Shown: positions 17,665 to 26,634, counted from the stretch's first letter. The stretch is DNA of 60,589 bases from Clostridiales bacterium (GCA_016342415.1 JAEIOD010000030.1:1-60589), one strand, 5' to 3'. The notes: a model not told the origin generated them from the letters alone. Translations and numbers: made by a program.

Positions 17665-17681
17665 ATGTCCTCCATAGTTAA

Positions 17682-17707
17682 GGGCTTTGACCTTTTGGTC
17701 AAAGCCC
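17682..17707 (-). other. Intercistronic stem-loop between SBP and permease genes
   Basis: GGGCTTTGACC and GGTCAAAGCCC form a perfect 11-bp stem with a TTTT loop. No U-run follows on the minus strand, so complete termination is unlikely. It starts 7 bp past the binding-protein stop, a place where such hairpins stabilise the upstream mRNA and lower permease expression. Confidence 0.8.
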
Positions 17708-17714
17708 ATATCAT

Positions 17715-18941
17715 TTACTTCAACAACTCTTCTATTAATTGTGTTGCATCTTCTAGCTCACCATTGCCTGATAGATATTCGTGTGCTTTGACTTGAATAC
17801 CATCTGATACTTCTGAGTAATTTGATACAACCGGTCTAGCAATCGTTGATTTGAGTGCATTTTTAAAGCCTTTATTTGTCAATAGTACATTTGAATTGAT
17901 TACATCTTCATCTTCTAAGAGTGCATTAAATCCTGGTAGATAACTGCCCATTGTTGCATTAATTTTCTGTCCTTTTGGACCTGCGATAAACTTTAAGAAG
18001 GCTTCAGCACCTGATGCTTCTTTTGAATTGGCATTGATTCCTAAAATCCATCCACCGACTGTACCGCCGTTAGGTAGTGGTGCAAAACCAATTTGATCCA
18101 CTGATAATGGGTATTCGCCACTAGCAGCCATTCCAGTCATATAAGGCCAGTTTCTTGCGAATACGGTTTCACCATTTAAAAATGCAGCATGTGTTTCACC
18201 TTCTGTATAAGTTAAGATATCATCTGGCGTTGCTTTAGAATCAGCAAATGCTTTCATAGTTTCTAAACCTGAATTGATGTCCATCCAATTGTTCGTAAAC
18301 TCATTTACATTACATGTTAAACCTTCATATTGTTTGGACTGGTATACATGACCGTATTTTGTATCTGCTTCACCTTGATACTTTTCAGCAAGCGTTAATA
18401 AATCCGACATCGAATAATCACCAGCAACTAATTTTGTTGCATCCTCTTTCGAAACAATATCCTTTCTGAAATAAAGGAAACCTAAATCTGAGAAATATGG
18501 CAGAGCATAGTTTTTGCCTTTGTATTTTCCAGAAGCCATTGAACCCGCATTAAAGTCAGTTGGCAACCACCCTTCATCTTTGATTAATGTGTCGAGCGGA
18601 TGCAAGAATCCTGCTGATGCAAATTCTCCGGCCCAGACAACATCCATCGAAACAACATCATATTCACCCGATGCTGTTGACAATGAGTTGATCAACTGAT
18701 CATGCATATTTCCAGAGTCATTTGTAAACACAACTGCTTCTACGGTATAAGCTTCTTGGCTTTGGTTAAATGCTTTCACAATCTCATCCATTGTTCCTGT
18801 CGAATCCGCTTGAACTGCAAACTTGATCGTTACATTCTCTGTTTCTGTAGCCGCAGTATTTTCATTGTCACTTTCTGCACAACCTGCCAATAAACTTATC
18901 ACCATTACGACAGCCGTTAATAAAATCATAATTCTTTTCAT
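17715..18941 (-). CDS. Extracellular sugar-binding lipoprotein (ABC transporter)
   Basis: A 408-residue family 1 solute-binding protein anchored by lipid. The signal peptide ends in the lipobox LLAGC, with the modified Cys at residue 21. The mature part contains the family's recognisable stretches, including DVVSMDVVWAGEFASAGFL and NGETVFARNWPYM, and a C-terminal EFLKFIAGPKGQ-like helix (EAFLKFIAGPKGQK). It should deliver an alpha-linked gluco-oligosaccharide to the two permeases. It is the first gene of the operon, which starts opposite the AraC-type regulator. Confidence 0.92.
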   Translation of the reverse strand: MKRIMILLTAVVMVISLLAGCAESDNENTAATETENVTIKFAVQADSTGTMDEIVKAFNQSQEAYTVEAVVFTNDSGNMHDQLINSLSTASGEYDVVSMDVVWAGEFASAGFLHPLDTLIKDEGWLPTDFNAGSMASGKYKGKNYALPYFSDLGFLYFRKDIVSKEDATKLVAGDYSMSDLLTLAEKYQGEADTKYGHVYQSKQYEGLTCNVNEFTNNWMDINSGLETMKAFADSKATPDDILTYTEGETHAAFLNGETVFARNWPYMTGMAASGEYPLSVDQIGFAPLPNGGTVGGWILGINANSKEASGAEAFLKFIAGPKGQKINATMGSYLPGFNALLEDEDVINSNVLLTNKGFKNALKSTIARPVVSNYSEVSDGIQVKAHEYLSGNGELEDATQLIEELLK

Positions 18942-18982
18942 AGTATCCCCCTTATAGATGTTCTGGTAAATTACTTTTAAAG

Positions 18983-18997
18983 TATAAACGTTTTCCC
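18983..18997. promoter_or_regulatory. cre-like site (possible CcpA operator)
   Basis: On the minus strand GGGAAAACGTTTATA matches 12 of 15 positions of the consensus WTGWAARCGYTWWCW, with the central AAACGTTT dyad intact. It lies 42 bp upstream of the binding-protein start, where a catabolite-control site would be expected. LacI-family operators share this centre, so another regulator is possible. Confidence 0.4.
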
Positions 18998-19018
18998 TGT
19001 CATACTATGCTATAATAT

Positions 19019-19032
19019 TGATATATATATCA
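19019..19032. promoter_or_regulatory. 14-bp palindrome in the divergent AraC/SBP intergenic region
   Basis: TGATATATATATCA is self-complementary. It overlaps the region just downstream of a TATAAT (19011-19016) that may be the -10 of the AraC gene. It is an AT repeat as well, so it may be fortuitous. Confidence 0.3.
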
Positions 19033-19053
19033 TTATTTTGATGAAAGGTTATT

Positions 19054-19764
19054 ATGAACTTACAATTTATAAAACAAAAACTGAAAAAGTTGGATTCAAA
19101 TTACAAACATCCTTCATATTATTTGGAAAAAAAACTCATCCACGAAATCAAATCTTGTTTACTTGAAGACGCCACTGAAACTCTAAATGCCATCAACAGT
19201 ATTGAACGTGCCATACTCGCGGATTCACCGATTCGCTCTTTGAAGAATTCTTTAATCGCATCCTGTACGTTGTTTGCTAGAGCAGCTGTTGAAGCAAATG
19301 TCAATGCTGAGGATGTCTTCTCCATGAGTGATATGATGATCATGAAACTCGAATCGATCTATCATATGAACGAATTAAAAGCATATGAATACGATATGGT
19401 CAAACAGTTTGTCCGATTGATCAAAAACGCCAGAATTTCACATTATTCATATCAAGTAACTACAATGATTCAATACATCCATGCTCACATCACTGAAAAG
19501 ATGACACTCGATGATATGGTTTTTATCACAAAGAATTCAAAAGAGTATTTGTCCAGATTGTTCAAAGAAGAACTTGGCATGACAATTATTGACTATATTA
19601 TGGAACAAAAAATAGAAGTCTCTAAAAAATTCTTAGATCACTCCTATATGAGCATTGCAGAAATTGCAATTTTGTTTAACTTTTGTTCAGCCACCTACTA
19701 TAGTAAAACATTTAAGAAGGTCACTGGTACAACACCTTCTGAATACAAGAAGAAGCAGCACTAA
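19054..19764 (+). CDS. AraC-family transcriptional regulator
   Basis: A 236-residue regulator. The C-terminal third (about 140-234) is an AraC/XylS DNA-binding domain with two helix-turn-helix units: MTLDDMVFITKNSKEYLSRL and SIAEIAILFNFCSATYYSKT, then FKKVTGTTPSEYKK. The N-terminal part is helical and shows no cupin signature, unlike AraC itself; it resembles the effector part of YesN-like or RhaS-like short regulators with unknown ligand. Divergent placement from the alpha-glucoside operon suggests that it activates that operon. Stop codons of this gene and the following convergent gene overlap inside one hairpin. Confidence 0.88.
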   Translation: MNLQFIKQKLKKLDSNYKHPSYYLEKKLIHEIKSCLLEDATETLNAINSIERAILADSPIRSLKNSLIASCTLFARAAVEANVNAEDVFSMSDMMIMKLESIYHMNELKAYEYDMVKQFVRLIKNARISHYSYQVTTMIQYIHAHITEKMTLDDMVFITKNSKEYLSRLFKEELGMTIIDYIMEQKIEVSKKFLDHSYMSIAEIAILFNFCSATYYSKTFKKVTGTTPSEYKKKQH

Positions 19765-19773
19765 GGCTGCTTC
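19752..19773. terminator. Hairpin spanning two overlapping convergent stops
   Basis: GAAGCAGC and GCTGCTTC form a perfect 8-bp stem around ACTAAG, which contains the TAA of the AraC gene and overlaps the TAG of the EamA transporter gene. Neither side has a U-run, so termination may be partial. Confidence 0.55.
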
Positions 19774-20654
19774 ACGTCGTCTATTTTAGACTTTTGTACC
19801 AATATAACCCCTGTAATGATTATCATCATGGAAAATACAATGGATAGATTGATTGGTTCATTCAATACCAATACACCAAGAATCAAAGCAACTACAGGAT
19901 TTACATAAGCGTAAGTCCCCACTCGAGAAGCAGGCCATTTATCTAAAGCATAGATATAACAACTGTACGCTACCAAAGAACCAAATATAATAAGATAAAA
20001 TAAAGCAACCACAGATTCTTTACTTGGATGCATCTGACTTAACTCTCCAGTGACAGACCCTAAAATAAATAGACCTATTCCTCCTGAAAGCATTTGAATC
20101 CCAATATTTGAGATGATATGTCCATCAGACTCAATGGATTTTGCAAAGACAGAGCCTATTGACCAAAACAAGCTTGCAAATAACGTTAAAATCATCCCTT
20201 TAGGATCAAATATAAGTGTTTCTCCACCTGATAACGCAAGATAGGCAACTCCAGCAAATCCTATGATCAATCCGAGTACTCCTACTTTTGACATCTTCTT
20301 TTTTCTTAATATAACAATTTCAAGTAAGGCGATAAACAATGGGACGGTTGATATGATCAGTGACGCAATACTCGATTGTAATGTCTTTTCTGCATGACAT
20401 ACAAATCCTGTGCCACCTAATAACATAAACAAACCGACTATACTTTGTTTTATGACAACATTTTTTTTTGATGGAAATTTTAACTTCCTTATGTAAACAA
20501 TACTGAGCATGACACTACCAGCAACTAAAAATCTAAATGATGCGAATAATGATGGCGGAAAATCTCTGACACCAATTCTAATGGCTAAATACGTTGATCC
20601 CCAAAACAAACAAACTGCTAAATATGCAAAAAGTGCCTTTTTATTTTCTGACAT
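19761..20654 (-). CDS. EamA/DMT family transporter
   Basis: A 297-residue membrane protein with ten predicted helices in two EamA repeats. The first repeat has FWGSTYLAIRIGVRDFPPSLFASFRFL, cut here to its essentials as FWGSTYLAIR and PSLFASFRFL, and the second has SLFWSIGSVFAKS. This is the drug/metabolite transporter superfamily, close in pattern to YedA. The exported metabolite is unknown. I start at the ATG behind GGGAGGTC; a four-codon extension upstream is unlikely. The 3' end overlaps the AraC gene by 4 bp. Confidence 0.87.
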   Translation of the reverse strand: MSENKKALFAYLAVCLFWGSTYLAIRIGVRDFPPSLFASFRFLVAGSVMLSIVYIRKLKFPSKKNVVIKQSIVGLFMLLGGTGFVCHAEKTLQSSIASLIISTVPLFIALLEIVILRKKKMSKVGVLGLIIGFAGVAYLALSGGETLIFDPKGMILTLFASLFWSIGSVFAKSIESDGHIISNIGIQMLSGGIGLFILGSVTGELSQMHPSKESVVALFYLIIFGSLVAYSCYIYALDKWPASRVGTYAYVNPVVALILGVLVLNEPINLSIVFSMMIIITGVILVQKSKIDDVKQP

Positions 20655-20699
20655 AAGACCTCCCATTTCAAGAACAATAATATTATTTTAGAACCCGAA

Positions 20700-21494
20700 C
20701 TATTCGGCGCTTTTCTGATTATAATAATGCGTCATAATCTCCTCTTCAATACGCTCTGCATTTCTTGTATCATACGGGTTTTTCATAATGGCTGTTACAT
20801 ATAAAAAAGGATACTTTTCTTTTAAATGGTGCATATAATCAACCCATTCTATTGAAAGATGTCTATAAACTCTATTGATATCAATCCTCAGATGATCGAG
20901 TTGATACTCTTTCATTTCACTTTGATCAGATTTGACATTTCTCATTGATAATTCTTCTTTTAAATGAAAAAGAGACAACAGTAAATCTGAAAATGTATCA
21001 TGTTCATAAAGCGCTGGATTGGATATCATATTGGTTAAAAACGTTTCTTCAGATTCTAAATTTTCTTTTAATTTTACCAAATCTATCTGACTGATATCAA
21101 TTCGATGTTTATGATTTATCATAAACTGCTTGGTCTCTTTGAAATTCATTTCATATGTCTTCAGATCCACTTGGCATGGTTTTCTGATATCATCAATGTT
21201 CTTGTCACAATTGGCAAAGATATCGAGTAAATCAAGCCCTAATTTATTATAGAATAAACCAACCAACATATTGAGTTTCTCAAGCAATTGGCCCTTTTCT
21301 CTTTTCTCCAGTATTTTATCAAGTACCATGGATACAAAGAATACTTCAAGGGGTACAAAAGCTATATCAGCTACTAAGAAAATCATTGTATGATGTAAAT
21401 CTTGAAATATGAGTACGTGTATGTAATGAAGTACTATCGATAAGACTATCAGTCCTACTCCTATGGTTAAATGCCCTTTTAAATGTTTTTTCAT
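20700..21494 (-). CDS. Conserved two-helix membrane protein of unknown function
   Basis: A 264-residue protein I do not recognise. Two transmembrane helices lie at about residues 9-27 and 37-60 (FLVADIAFVPLEVFFVSMVL). The remaining 200 residues are cytoplasmic, helical and charged, with CQVDLKTYEMNFKETKQFMI and a His-rich segment DYMHHLKEKYPFLY. It begins with GGAGAGATT before the ATG. The arrangement, a short membrane anchor and a long helical cytoplasmic domain, fits a signalling or scaffold role, but no catalytic motif can be seen. No operon partner is apparent; MATE lies upstream with its own terminator between them. Confidence 0.65.
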   Translation of the reverse strand: MKKHLKGHLTIGVGLIVLSIVLHYIHVLIFQDLHHTMIFLVADIAFVPLEVFFVSMVLDKILEKREKGQLLEKLNMLVGLFYNKLGLDLLDIFANCDKNIDDIRKPCQVDLKTYEMNFKETKQFMINHKHRIDISQIDLVKLKENLESEETFLTNMISNPALYEHDTFSDLLLSLFHLKEELSMRNVKSDQSEMKEYQLDHLRIDINRVYRHLSIEWVDYMHHLKEKYPFLYVTAIMKNPYDTRNAERIEEEIMTHYYNQKSAE

Positions 21495-21550
21495 AATCTC
21501 TCCTTCTTTCCATCTGATTATAACATGTGGGATTTTTTAGTAAAGAAAAA

Positions 21551-21571
21551 GTAGATGTTTTAAACATCTAC
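21551..21571 (-). terminator. Terminator overlapping the MATE stop codon
   Basis: On the minus strand GTAGATG, TTTAAAA, CATCTAC then TTTTTC. The TAG stop is in the first arm. Confidence 0.85.
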
Positions 21572-22938
21572 ACTGCGACTGATTTTCTTTTTTTTATCAC
21601 TGGTATTTTCCATCTGCCAGATAAGTACATAAACAATCCAATAATGCAAATAATGAAGTTCGATCCAATCATCGCATACCAAATCCAAACAGGATCATTA
21701 TAATTAAATGCTTTTAACAGCAAAATCATCGGTACTCTTAAACCCCATAATCTACCTATATTTAAAATCATGGCTGACCAAGTATGGCCTGATCCCTGGA
21801 ATAAACCTGTTAAACAATTGAAGAATCCAAATAGCGGAATCGTTATTAGAATCATCTTCAAATAGTATCCCCCTTCTCGTATGATATAAGGATCATCAGA
21901 GAATAATCCAACCAATTGATCTGTAAAGAAGAACATCGACGCAGCGCCTGTAAGCATAATAGACGAAGCTATACCCACACTTTTAAGAAACGCTTCATTG
22001 GCTCTTTTATAGTTATCAGCACCAATATTCTGTCCAATAATTGTTGTCAAAGCACCACTGATACCCATCGCAGGCATAAAAATAATAGAACTGATGCGAT
22101 TGCCAATTGCAAATGCTGTTAAAATGGTTTCACCATAGGATAAGATAAAAACATTTAAAACTGTAAAACCGAGTGATGTCATCGATTGTCCCAATGCCGC
22201 CGGCATGCCTATTTTCAAAATTGGACTCAAATACAGCAAATTAATTTTAAAATCTCGTTTATGTAATCCAAGTGTATTGTGTTTTTTGCTAAAAAGTATA
22301 TATAGTGAAACTACATTGAATATTGCTCTTGAAAGTATGGTTGCATATGCTGCTCCAGCGATACCAAGATCCAGCACAAATATGAAAATCGGATCAAGTA
22401 TGATGTTTAATATAACTGACAATGTACTCAAAATCATTGGTGTCAGCGTATCACCTTCACCTTGTTTAATACCATTAAAAGCAAAGGTAACAAACATCGT
22501 AGGGGCTCCTAAAAACATAATTCTTAAATAGGTCGTTGAATAGTAGTGAAGTTCTCCTGTTGCTCCCATCCAAGTGATAATGCTACTTGATAATAAAGCT
22601 CCTAAACCGCCAACAATGATAGATGCAATTACAGAAGCTGTCATTAACTGACCAGCAGTCTTTTTAGCATCATCATTTTTTTTACCACCAATATATTGTG
22701 ATATGAGAGCTAGTCCACCAATGGATAATCCCATACCGATACTCATCATAAAAAATATTAACGAGAAAGTAAACTGCATTGCTGCAAGCTGTGTCGTTCC
22801 TAGTTTCGAAACAAAGAACGTATCCGTTAAGTTATAAAATGTCTGTATTAAATTATTAGCCATGATTGGAAGTGCCAGTACCAAAACAGCTTTACTAACA
22901 GATCCTTTTAAAATCATTTCACTTCTATTCACTTTCAT
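21568..22938 (-). CDS. MATE family efflux transporter
   Basis: A 456-residue multidrug and toxic compound extrusion transporter with about 12 helices in two halves. Typical segments are VLALPIMANNLIQTFYNLTD with TFFVSKLG in helix 1-2, GEGDTLTPMI, and LFQGSGHTWSAMI in the second half, which matches the NorM/DinF pattern. It would export cationic compounds using a Na+ or H+ gradient. The start follows AAGGAGTC. It is a single gene; the stop lies in a terminator hairpin. Confidence 0.9.
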   Translation of the reverse strand: MKVNRSEMILKGSVSKAVLVLALPIMANNLIQTFYNLTDTFFVSKLGTTQLAAMQFTFSLIFFMMSIGMGLSIGGLALISQYIGGKKNDDAKKTAGQLMTASVIASIIVGGLGALLSSSIITWMGATGELHYYSTTYLRIMFLGAPTMFVTFAFNGIKQGEGDTLTPMILSTLSVILNIILDPIFIFVLDLGIAGAAYATILSRAIFNVVSLYILFSKKHNTLGLHKRDFKINLLYLSPILKIGMPAALGQSMTSLGFTVLNVFILSYGETILTAFAIGNRISSIIFMPAMGISGALTTIIGQNIGADNYKRANEAFLKSVGIASSIMLTGAASMFFFTDQLVGLFSDDPYIIREGGYYLKMILITIPLFGFFNCLTGLFQGSGHTWSAMILNIGRLWGLRVPMILLLKAFNYNDPVWIWYAMIGSNFIICIIGLFMYLSGRWKIPVIKKRKSVAV

Positions 22939-23112
22939 GAAGACTCCTTGTTTATTGTACCCAATATAAATAGTATATCATTCATGTTATCACAATATAG
23001 TTCGGGTGTCTAATTAATTTGCTTTGTGCATTAATAATGTACCCATTAGTCACCTCAGTTAACTGCAAAATAATATTTCAGGAGCTTGTAAGTGTTCTCC
23101 ATCATAATTAAT

Positions 23113-23140
23113 TTGACTTACCAATAGAGTATAGTAAGAT
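23113..23140 (+). promoter_or_regulatory. Sigma-A promoter of the first acetyltransferase gene
   Basis: TTGACT (23113-23118), 16 bp, TAAGAT (23135-23140), 20 bp before the start codon. Confidence 0.65.
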
Positions 23141-23160
23141 AGAAGTAAAAGGAGACATCT

Positions 23161-23961
23161 ATGAACATCACAGTGAATGAAATCTCTAGAAATAAGATAT
23201 TGAACTTTCAATATCAGTACTACCAACAGATACTTGTACCAATTGATGATTATTGGGAAAATGTCGTCATAGCTGCAGGGACATATTATGAAATTATCAC
23301 ACAAAGACCTATTGGTTATCTAGCTATCGATGAGAATAGAGTACTACTGCAATTCTTTTTATATGCAGACAGAGAAAATGAAGACGAGATTTTTGAAGAC
23401 TGTATTTATCTATTACAAATAGAAAAAGCTTATGCCAGCACTTATGAACCTAAATATCTAAACATTTGCTTAGATCATGGTAATGACTATGAGACGCTTG
23501 CTTTCTTTTACAAAGATGACCGTGATATTCATATCGAAAAACCAATTGAAAATCTAGTTGAAAAAGCGGCTGATTTCAGTGACTTAGAAGATGCGATGGA
23601 GTATTCAGGAGTTGAAGGTGCTTCAGTTGATTGGTTAAAGCACTACTATTTAAATCTTATCAAAAATAAGTCTCTCTATTTATACTATCTTGAAAATAGA
23701 ATTATCGGTTCTGGTGAGTTAAGACCTAGTCATATTTCAAAAGGTGCTTCGAATATCGGCATGACGGTTTCAGCTCATTTTAGAAAGAGAAATATCGGAA
23801 CTTATATTTTGTATAGGATGAAAACCCTTTCTAAGGAAATGAATCTTATACCTGTATGTGGCACCGATATTGATAATATCGCTTCACAAAAAACCATTCA
23901 AAAATGTGGATTTTATCCCTACCATAGAGCACTTGAAATCAAACTAAAAAACACCCACTGA
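23161..23961 (+). CDS. GNAT family N-acetyltransferase
   Basis: A 266-residue protein whose C-terminal half (about 135-262) is a GNAT domain. The acetyl-CoA pyrophosphate loop reads SAHFRKRNIGTYILYRMKT, matching R/Q-x-x-G-x-G/A, and GTDIDNIASQKTIQKCGF is the typical last beta-alpha unit. The N-terminal half is a separate alpha-beta domain of the type seen in two-domain GNAT proteins of Firmicutes, without an intact CoA loop. The acceptor is not known. The ATG follows AAAAGGAGA. Confidence 0.82.
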   Translation: MNITVNEISRNKILNFQYQYYQQILVPIDDYWENVVIAAGTYYEIITQRPIGYLAIDENRVLLQFFLYADRENEDEIFEDCIYLLQIEKAYASTYEPKYLNICLDHGNDYETLAFFYKDDRDIHIEKPIENLVEKAADFSDLEDAMEYSGVEGASVDWLKHYYLNLIKNKSLYLYYLENRIIGSGELRPSHISKGASNIGMTVSAHFRKRNIGTYILYRMKTLSKEMNLIPVCGTDIDNIASQKTIQKCGFYPYHRALEIKLKNTH

Positions 23962-23980
23962 TCAGGCGGGGATTTTTTTT
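23952..23980 (+). terminator. Terminator after the first acetyltransferase gene
   Basis: CCC-A-C and G-C-GGG arms around a TGATCAG centre, followed by nine T. Stem is imperfect but the T-run is strong. Confidence 0.65.
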
Positions 23981-24127
23981 CTTCTAAGTACGAATGTTAT
24001 ATTTGTTTAAATCCATCTATAAAAAGCTTCAGGTTTTGTTGTTACTACCATGATACCTGATTAAACTTAGAGGAAATGTTATTTAACCTATAACACCTCC
24101 TTCAACTATATTTTATATAATCATTCA

Positions 24128-24673
24128 TCATATAATGGAACAACTACTATCCAACAAATTGTTTTTGACAATCATATCAACAAAAAAAGTTTTGTATTTT
24201 TCATAACGTTTTACCACTTTAAATCCAACTTTTTCATAACAGGCGATTGCTCTTTGATTTGTTTCTAAAACATCAAATCCTATTGATTCAATACCATTTA
24301 AAAAACACCATTCTTTAATCGTTGATAAAATCTCAGTTCCATAACCTTTATCACAGTAGTCCGGATTCATACGTATGCCCATATTGGAAACAATCGAAGG
24401 CTTCATTTCATCCATTATCAATGAATATTTACCGATGGTCTTTTGATCCTTATGATCTACTATAAGTGTTAACACATTAGTATTTGGATCTCTATCTCTC
24501 CAAAGGTCTTCTCGTTCTCTGAAACTCAGCTTTTTAATAGAACTGTTAAACATACTGTATTGACCTTTATGATCTGGCCAATTAAACAGCCTTTCTAGAT
24601 CTTCCCTTTCAAAGGATCTTATGGTGAAATCAGTCATATATATTGGCAGTGATTCTTCAAGTAATCGCTTCAT
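24128..24673 (-). CDS. GNAT family N-acetyltransferase (RimJ/RimL-like)
   Basis: A 181-residue single-domain GNAT. MTDFTIRSFEREDLERLFNW begins the fold, RMNPDYCDKGYGTEILSTIKEW carries the CoA loop, and DVLETNQRAIACYEKVGFKV is the classical C-terminal signature of ribosomal-protein or antibiotic-type acetyltransferases. The acceptor is unknown. ATG follows GAGAGGTG. Confidence 0.85.
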   Translation of the reverse strand: MKRLLEESLPIYMTDFTIRSFEREDLERLFNWPDHKGQYSMFNSSIKKLSFREREDLWRDRDPNTNVLTLIVDHKDQKTIGKYSLIMDEMKPSIVSNMGIRMNPDYCDKGYGTEILSTIKEWCFLNGIESIGFDVLETNQRAIACYEKVGFKVVKRYEKYKTFFVDMIVKNNLLDSSCSII

Positions 24674-24766
24674 AACACCTCTCTTTAATTATCTGATCAA
24701 CGCCATTTCTTTTGGATTCAATATTCTTATTACTAACTATTTTAACATATAAATACTCGTAATTCA

Positions 24767-24795
24767 TTGACATGAACCTAAACCTTTCCTACAAT
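24767..24795 (+). promoter_or_regulatory. Consensus sigma-A promoter of the PHP gene
   Basis: Perfect -35 TTGACA (24767-24772), 17 bp, TACAAT (24790-24795), 25 bp before the start codon. Confidence 0.85.
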
Positions 24796-24820
24796 ATGTA
24801 AGACAACAAAAGGAGGCTTT

Positions 24821-25432
24821 ATGAAAATAGATTTACATTTACATACCAGCGAACGATCAATGTGTTCAATTTCATCAGCAGAAGAACAGATTACTACAGC
24901 CATACAAATGGGCTTGGATGCTATCGTCATTACTGATCACGATTGTATGATCGATGAAACTATATTAGCTAGTCTGAACCGTAAATACGCACCCTTTAAA
25001 ATTTATGGTGGTATAGAAATACGTATCAATGAAAATGGATACGATGAAGATCTTATTGTCATTGGACTTCATCAGGATATTTTAACTCAAAAACAATGGA
25101 CCTATCCAGAACTACACCAATTTGTTATTTCAAACAACGGATTCATCGGATTGGCACATCCCTATAGATATCGTGATTTTATTTCAGTGGATGTTGAAAA
25201 CTATCCCCCCCATGCTATTGAAATATTTTCATCCAATATTGGAATGGATAAAAAAGAGATGCGCCTTCAATTAAAAGAGAAACTGAATTGTAATCTAATG
25301 TCTAACTCTGATAGTCACAGTATAAACTCAACTGGGAAATACTACAACGAACTCAATAGGACACCAAAATCTGAACAGGAACTTATAAAAATGCTCATTG
25401 ATGGTGACTACACTTTATCCATACCAATATAG
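24821..25432 (+). CDS. PHP-domain phosphoesterase
   Basis: A 203-residue PHP-family protein, a probable metal-dependent phosphoesterase. Metal ligands are seen in order: MKIDLHLHTSERS at the start (HLHTS), ITDHDCM (residues 46-52), the Glu in YGGIEIRI, GLAHPYR, and NSDSHS near 165. This spacing matches YciV/RNase AM-like or TrpH-like PHP proteins, though a substrate cannot be assigned. The ATG follows AAAAGGAGG. A 13-bp inverted repeat after the stop may terminate the gene. Confidence 0.85.
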   Translation: MKIDLHLHTSERSMCSISSAEEQITTAIQMGLDAIVITDHDCMIDETILASLNRKYAPFKIYGGIEIRINENGYDEDLIVIGLHQDILTQKQWTYPELHQFVISNNGFIGLAHPYRYRDFISVDVENYPPHAIEIFSSNIGMDKKEMRLQLKEKLNCNLMSNSDSHSINSTGKYYNELNRTPKSEQELIKMLIDGDYTLSIPI

Positions 25433-25467
25433 TACAACGACTTGTGGACAATTAAATTTATTATATG

Positions 25468-25503
25468 AAATATCCACATATCATCCAGTGTATGTGGATA
25501 TTT
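25468..25503 (+). terminator. 13-bp hairpin after the PHP gene
   Basis: AAATATCCACATA and TATGTGGATATTT are exact complements with a 10-nt loop. The 3' arm ends in TTT then ATAG, giving a weak U-tract. Confidence 0.5.
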
Positions 25504-25558
25504 ATAGATAAGTATATACAATGATCTTCAACTAAGTCTATTATTACGAACACATTAA

Positions 25559-25583
25559 AAGCCATTCAAAAATTGAATGGCTT
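25559..25583 (-). terminator. Terminator of the methyltransferase gene
   Basis: AAGCCATTCAA and TTGAATGGCTT with a 3-nt loop, followed by TTAATG on the minus strand; it begins 8 bp past the stop. Confidence 0.8.
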
Positions 25584-25590
25584 CTAATTA

Positions 25591-26322
25591 TTATTTTACT
25601 TTTTCAATCACAAACATACCCCATGCTTCATATCTTCTACGATATTCAAAGTACATTTTATACCAATAATCAATCCACTCCTGCTTTTTACTCATCTCAG
25701 TTGGATCTTCTAAGAGTTTCATACTCTCAAGATCTCTTCTTGCGCTCCATGAAATATATCGTTCCCACTCATGGTGATTTCCAGTAGAAAAATAAACCAG
25801 GTTATATCCTTGAGTTCTAATAATATCGTAAATTTCAGTCAGCGTATTCAGCTGCCCTTCAAACTCGATTAATTCATTTGGCACATTTTTTTCTATGAAA
25901 TACGGTGTGCCAATAAGTAGTTTTCCGTCTGGTTTTAAAAAGCGTTCCATAAAGACAATATTCTCTTTTAAACTCCCACAAAGATTTTCTCCTGATAAAC
26001 ATACTACATCGTATTGGGTATCATCTTTGTAGTTTTTCGCATCGGTATTAACCACTTTAACATGACTATCCAAAGAGAATTCTTTTATTCTCTCATTGCC
26101 TTTTATAGCAAACTCATTGAATAACTCGATGCCAATACCAGAAATACCGTAAGCATCACTCCATAGTCGTAACATCTCTCCATAACCACAACAGAAATCA
26201 ATCACTGTTTTCTCCATATTGAGATCTAAATAATAACCTAGTTCGACTATCTTTTCACTAGGTGTCATACTAATTAATTGGTTACTTACTATACAATTAT
26301 CTATAATACTTTTATAATCCAT
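25591..26322 (-). CDS. SAM-dependent methyltransferase (class I)
   Basis: A 243-residue class I methyltransferase. Motif I is VIDFCCGYGEMLRLW (about 39-53), the acidic loop is GIGIELFNEF and the post-II stretch is DVVCLSGENLCGSL, with a GTPYF motif further on. This is the UbiE/Mma-like small-molecule type. The substrate is unknown. Residues WERYISWSARRDLES in the C-terminal part are characteristic of a small family in Firmicutes. ATG follows GAGGTAAA. Confidence 0.8.
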   Translation of the reverse strand: MDYKSIIDNCIVSNQLISMTPSEKIVELGYYLDLNMEKTVIDFCCGYGEMLRLWSDAYGISGIGIELFNEFAIKGNERIKEFSLDSHVKVVNTDAKNYKDDTQYDVVCLSGENLCGSLKENIVFMERFLKPDGKLLIGTPYFIEKNVPNELIEFEGQLNTLTEIYDIIRTQGYNLVYFSTGNHHEWERYISWSARRDLESMKLLEDPTEMSKKQEWIDYWYKMYFEYRRRYEAWGMFVIEKVK

Positions 26323-26598
26323 TTTACCTCATCTTTCATAAGTAGGTAGTTCAGATTAATATAAATTACCTACAAGTTATTAATTGCCTCACTTACTTTG
26401 AAATCACTTTTCATATACATCATCCTTTCTATTCTTTTAACTTATTCCTTCGTTTTGTTGCCATTAGATTATAACATTGTTTATGAAGTAAATTGTAAAC
26501 CCAGATTCTTTTAAACAAAACAATACCTAAAATCAGCAACTCACTCAATAAACTTATTAAATTATTAGATTCCTAGTTTTAAATAAGTTGAAAAAAAA
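26323..26598. other. Gene-free AT-rich interval
   Basis: Between the methyltransferase start and the hydrolase terminator I see no open reading frame with a ribosome site. It contains one copy of the 23-bp direct repeat (26560-26582). Confidence 0.6.
26560..26582. repeat. 23-bp direct repeat, copy 1
   Basis: AATTATTAGATTCCTAGTTT plus TAA, identical over all 23 bases to 31289-31311. The flanking bases differ (A before this copy and C before the other; A after this copy and G after the other). Confidence 0.9.
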
Positions 26599-26623
26599 AT
26601 ATGAGACCCAAAGGAGCTCATAT
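26599..26623 (-). terminator. Terminator of the TetR-hydrolase operon
   Basis: ATATGAG and CTCATAT arms with an 11-nt loop, followed on the minus strand by eight T. Confidence 0.85.
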
Positions 26624-26634
26624 TAGCTAATATT

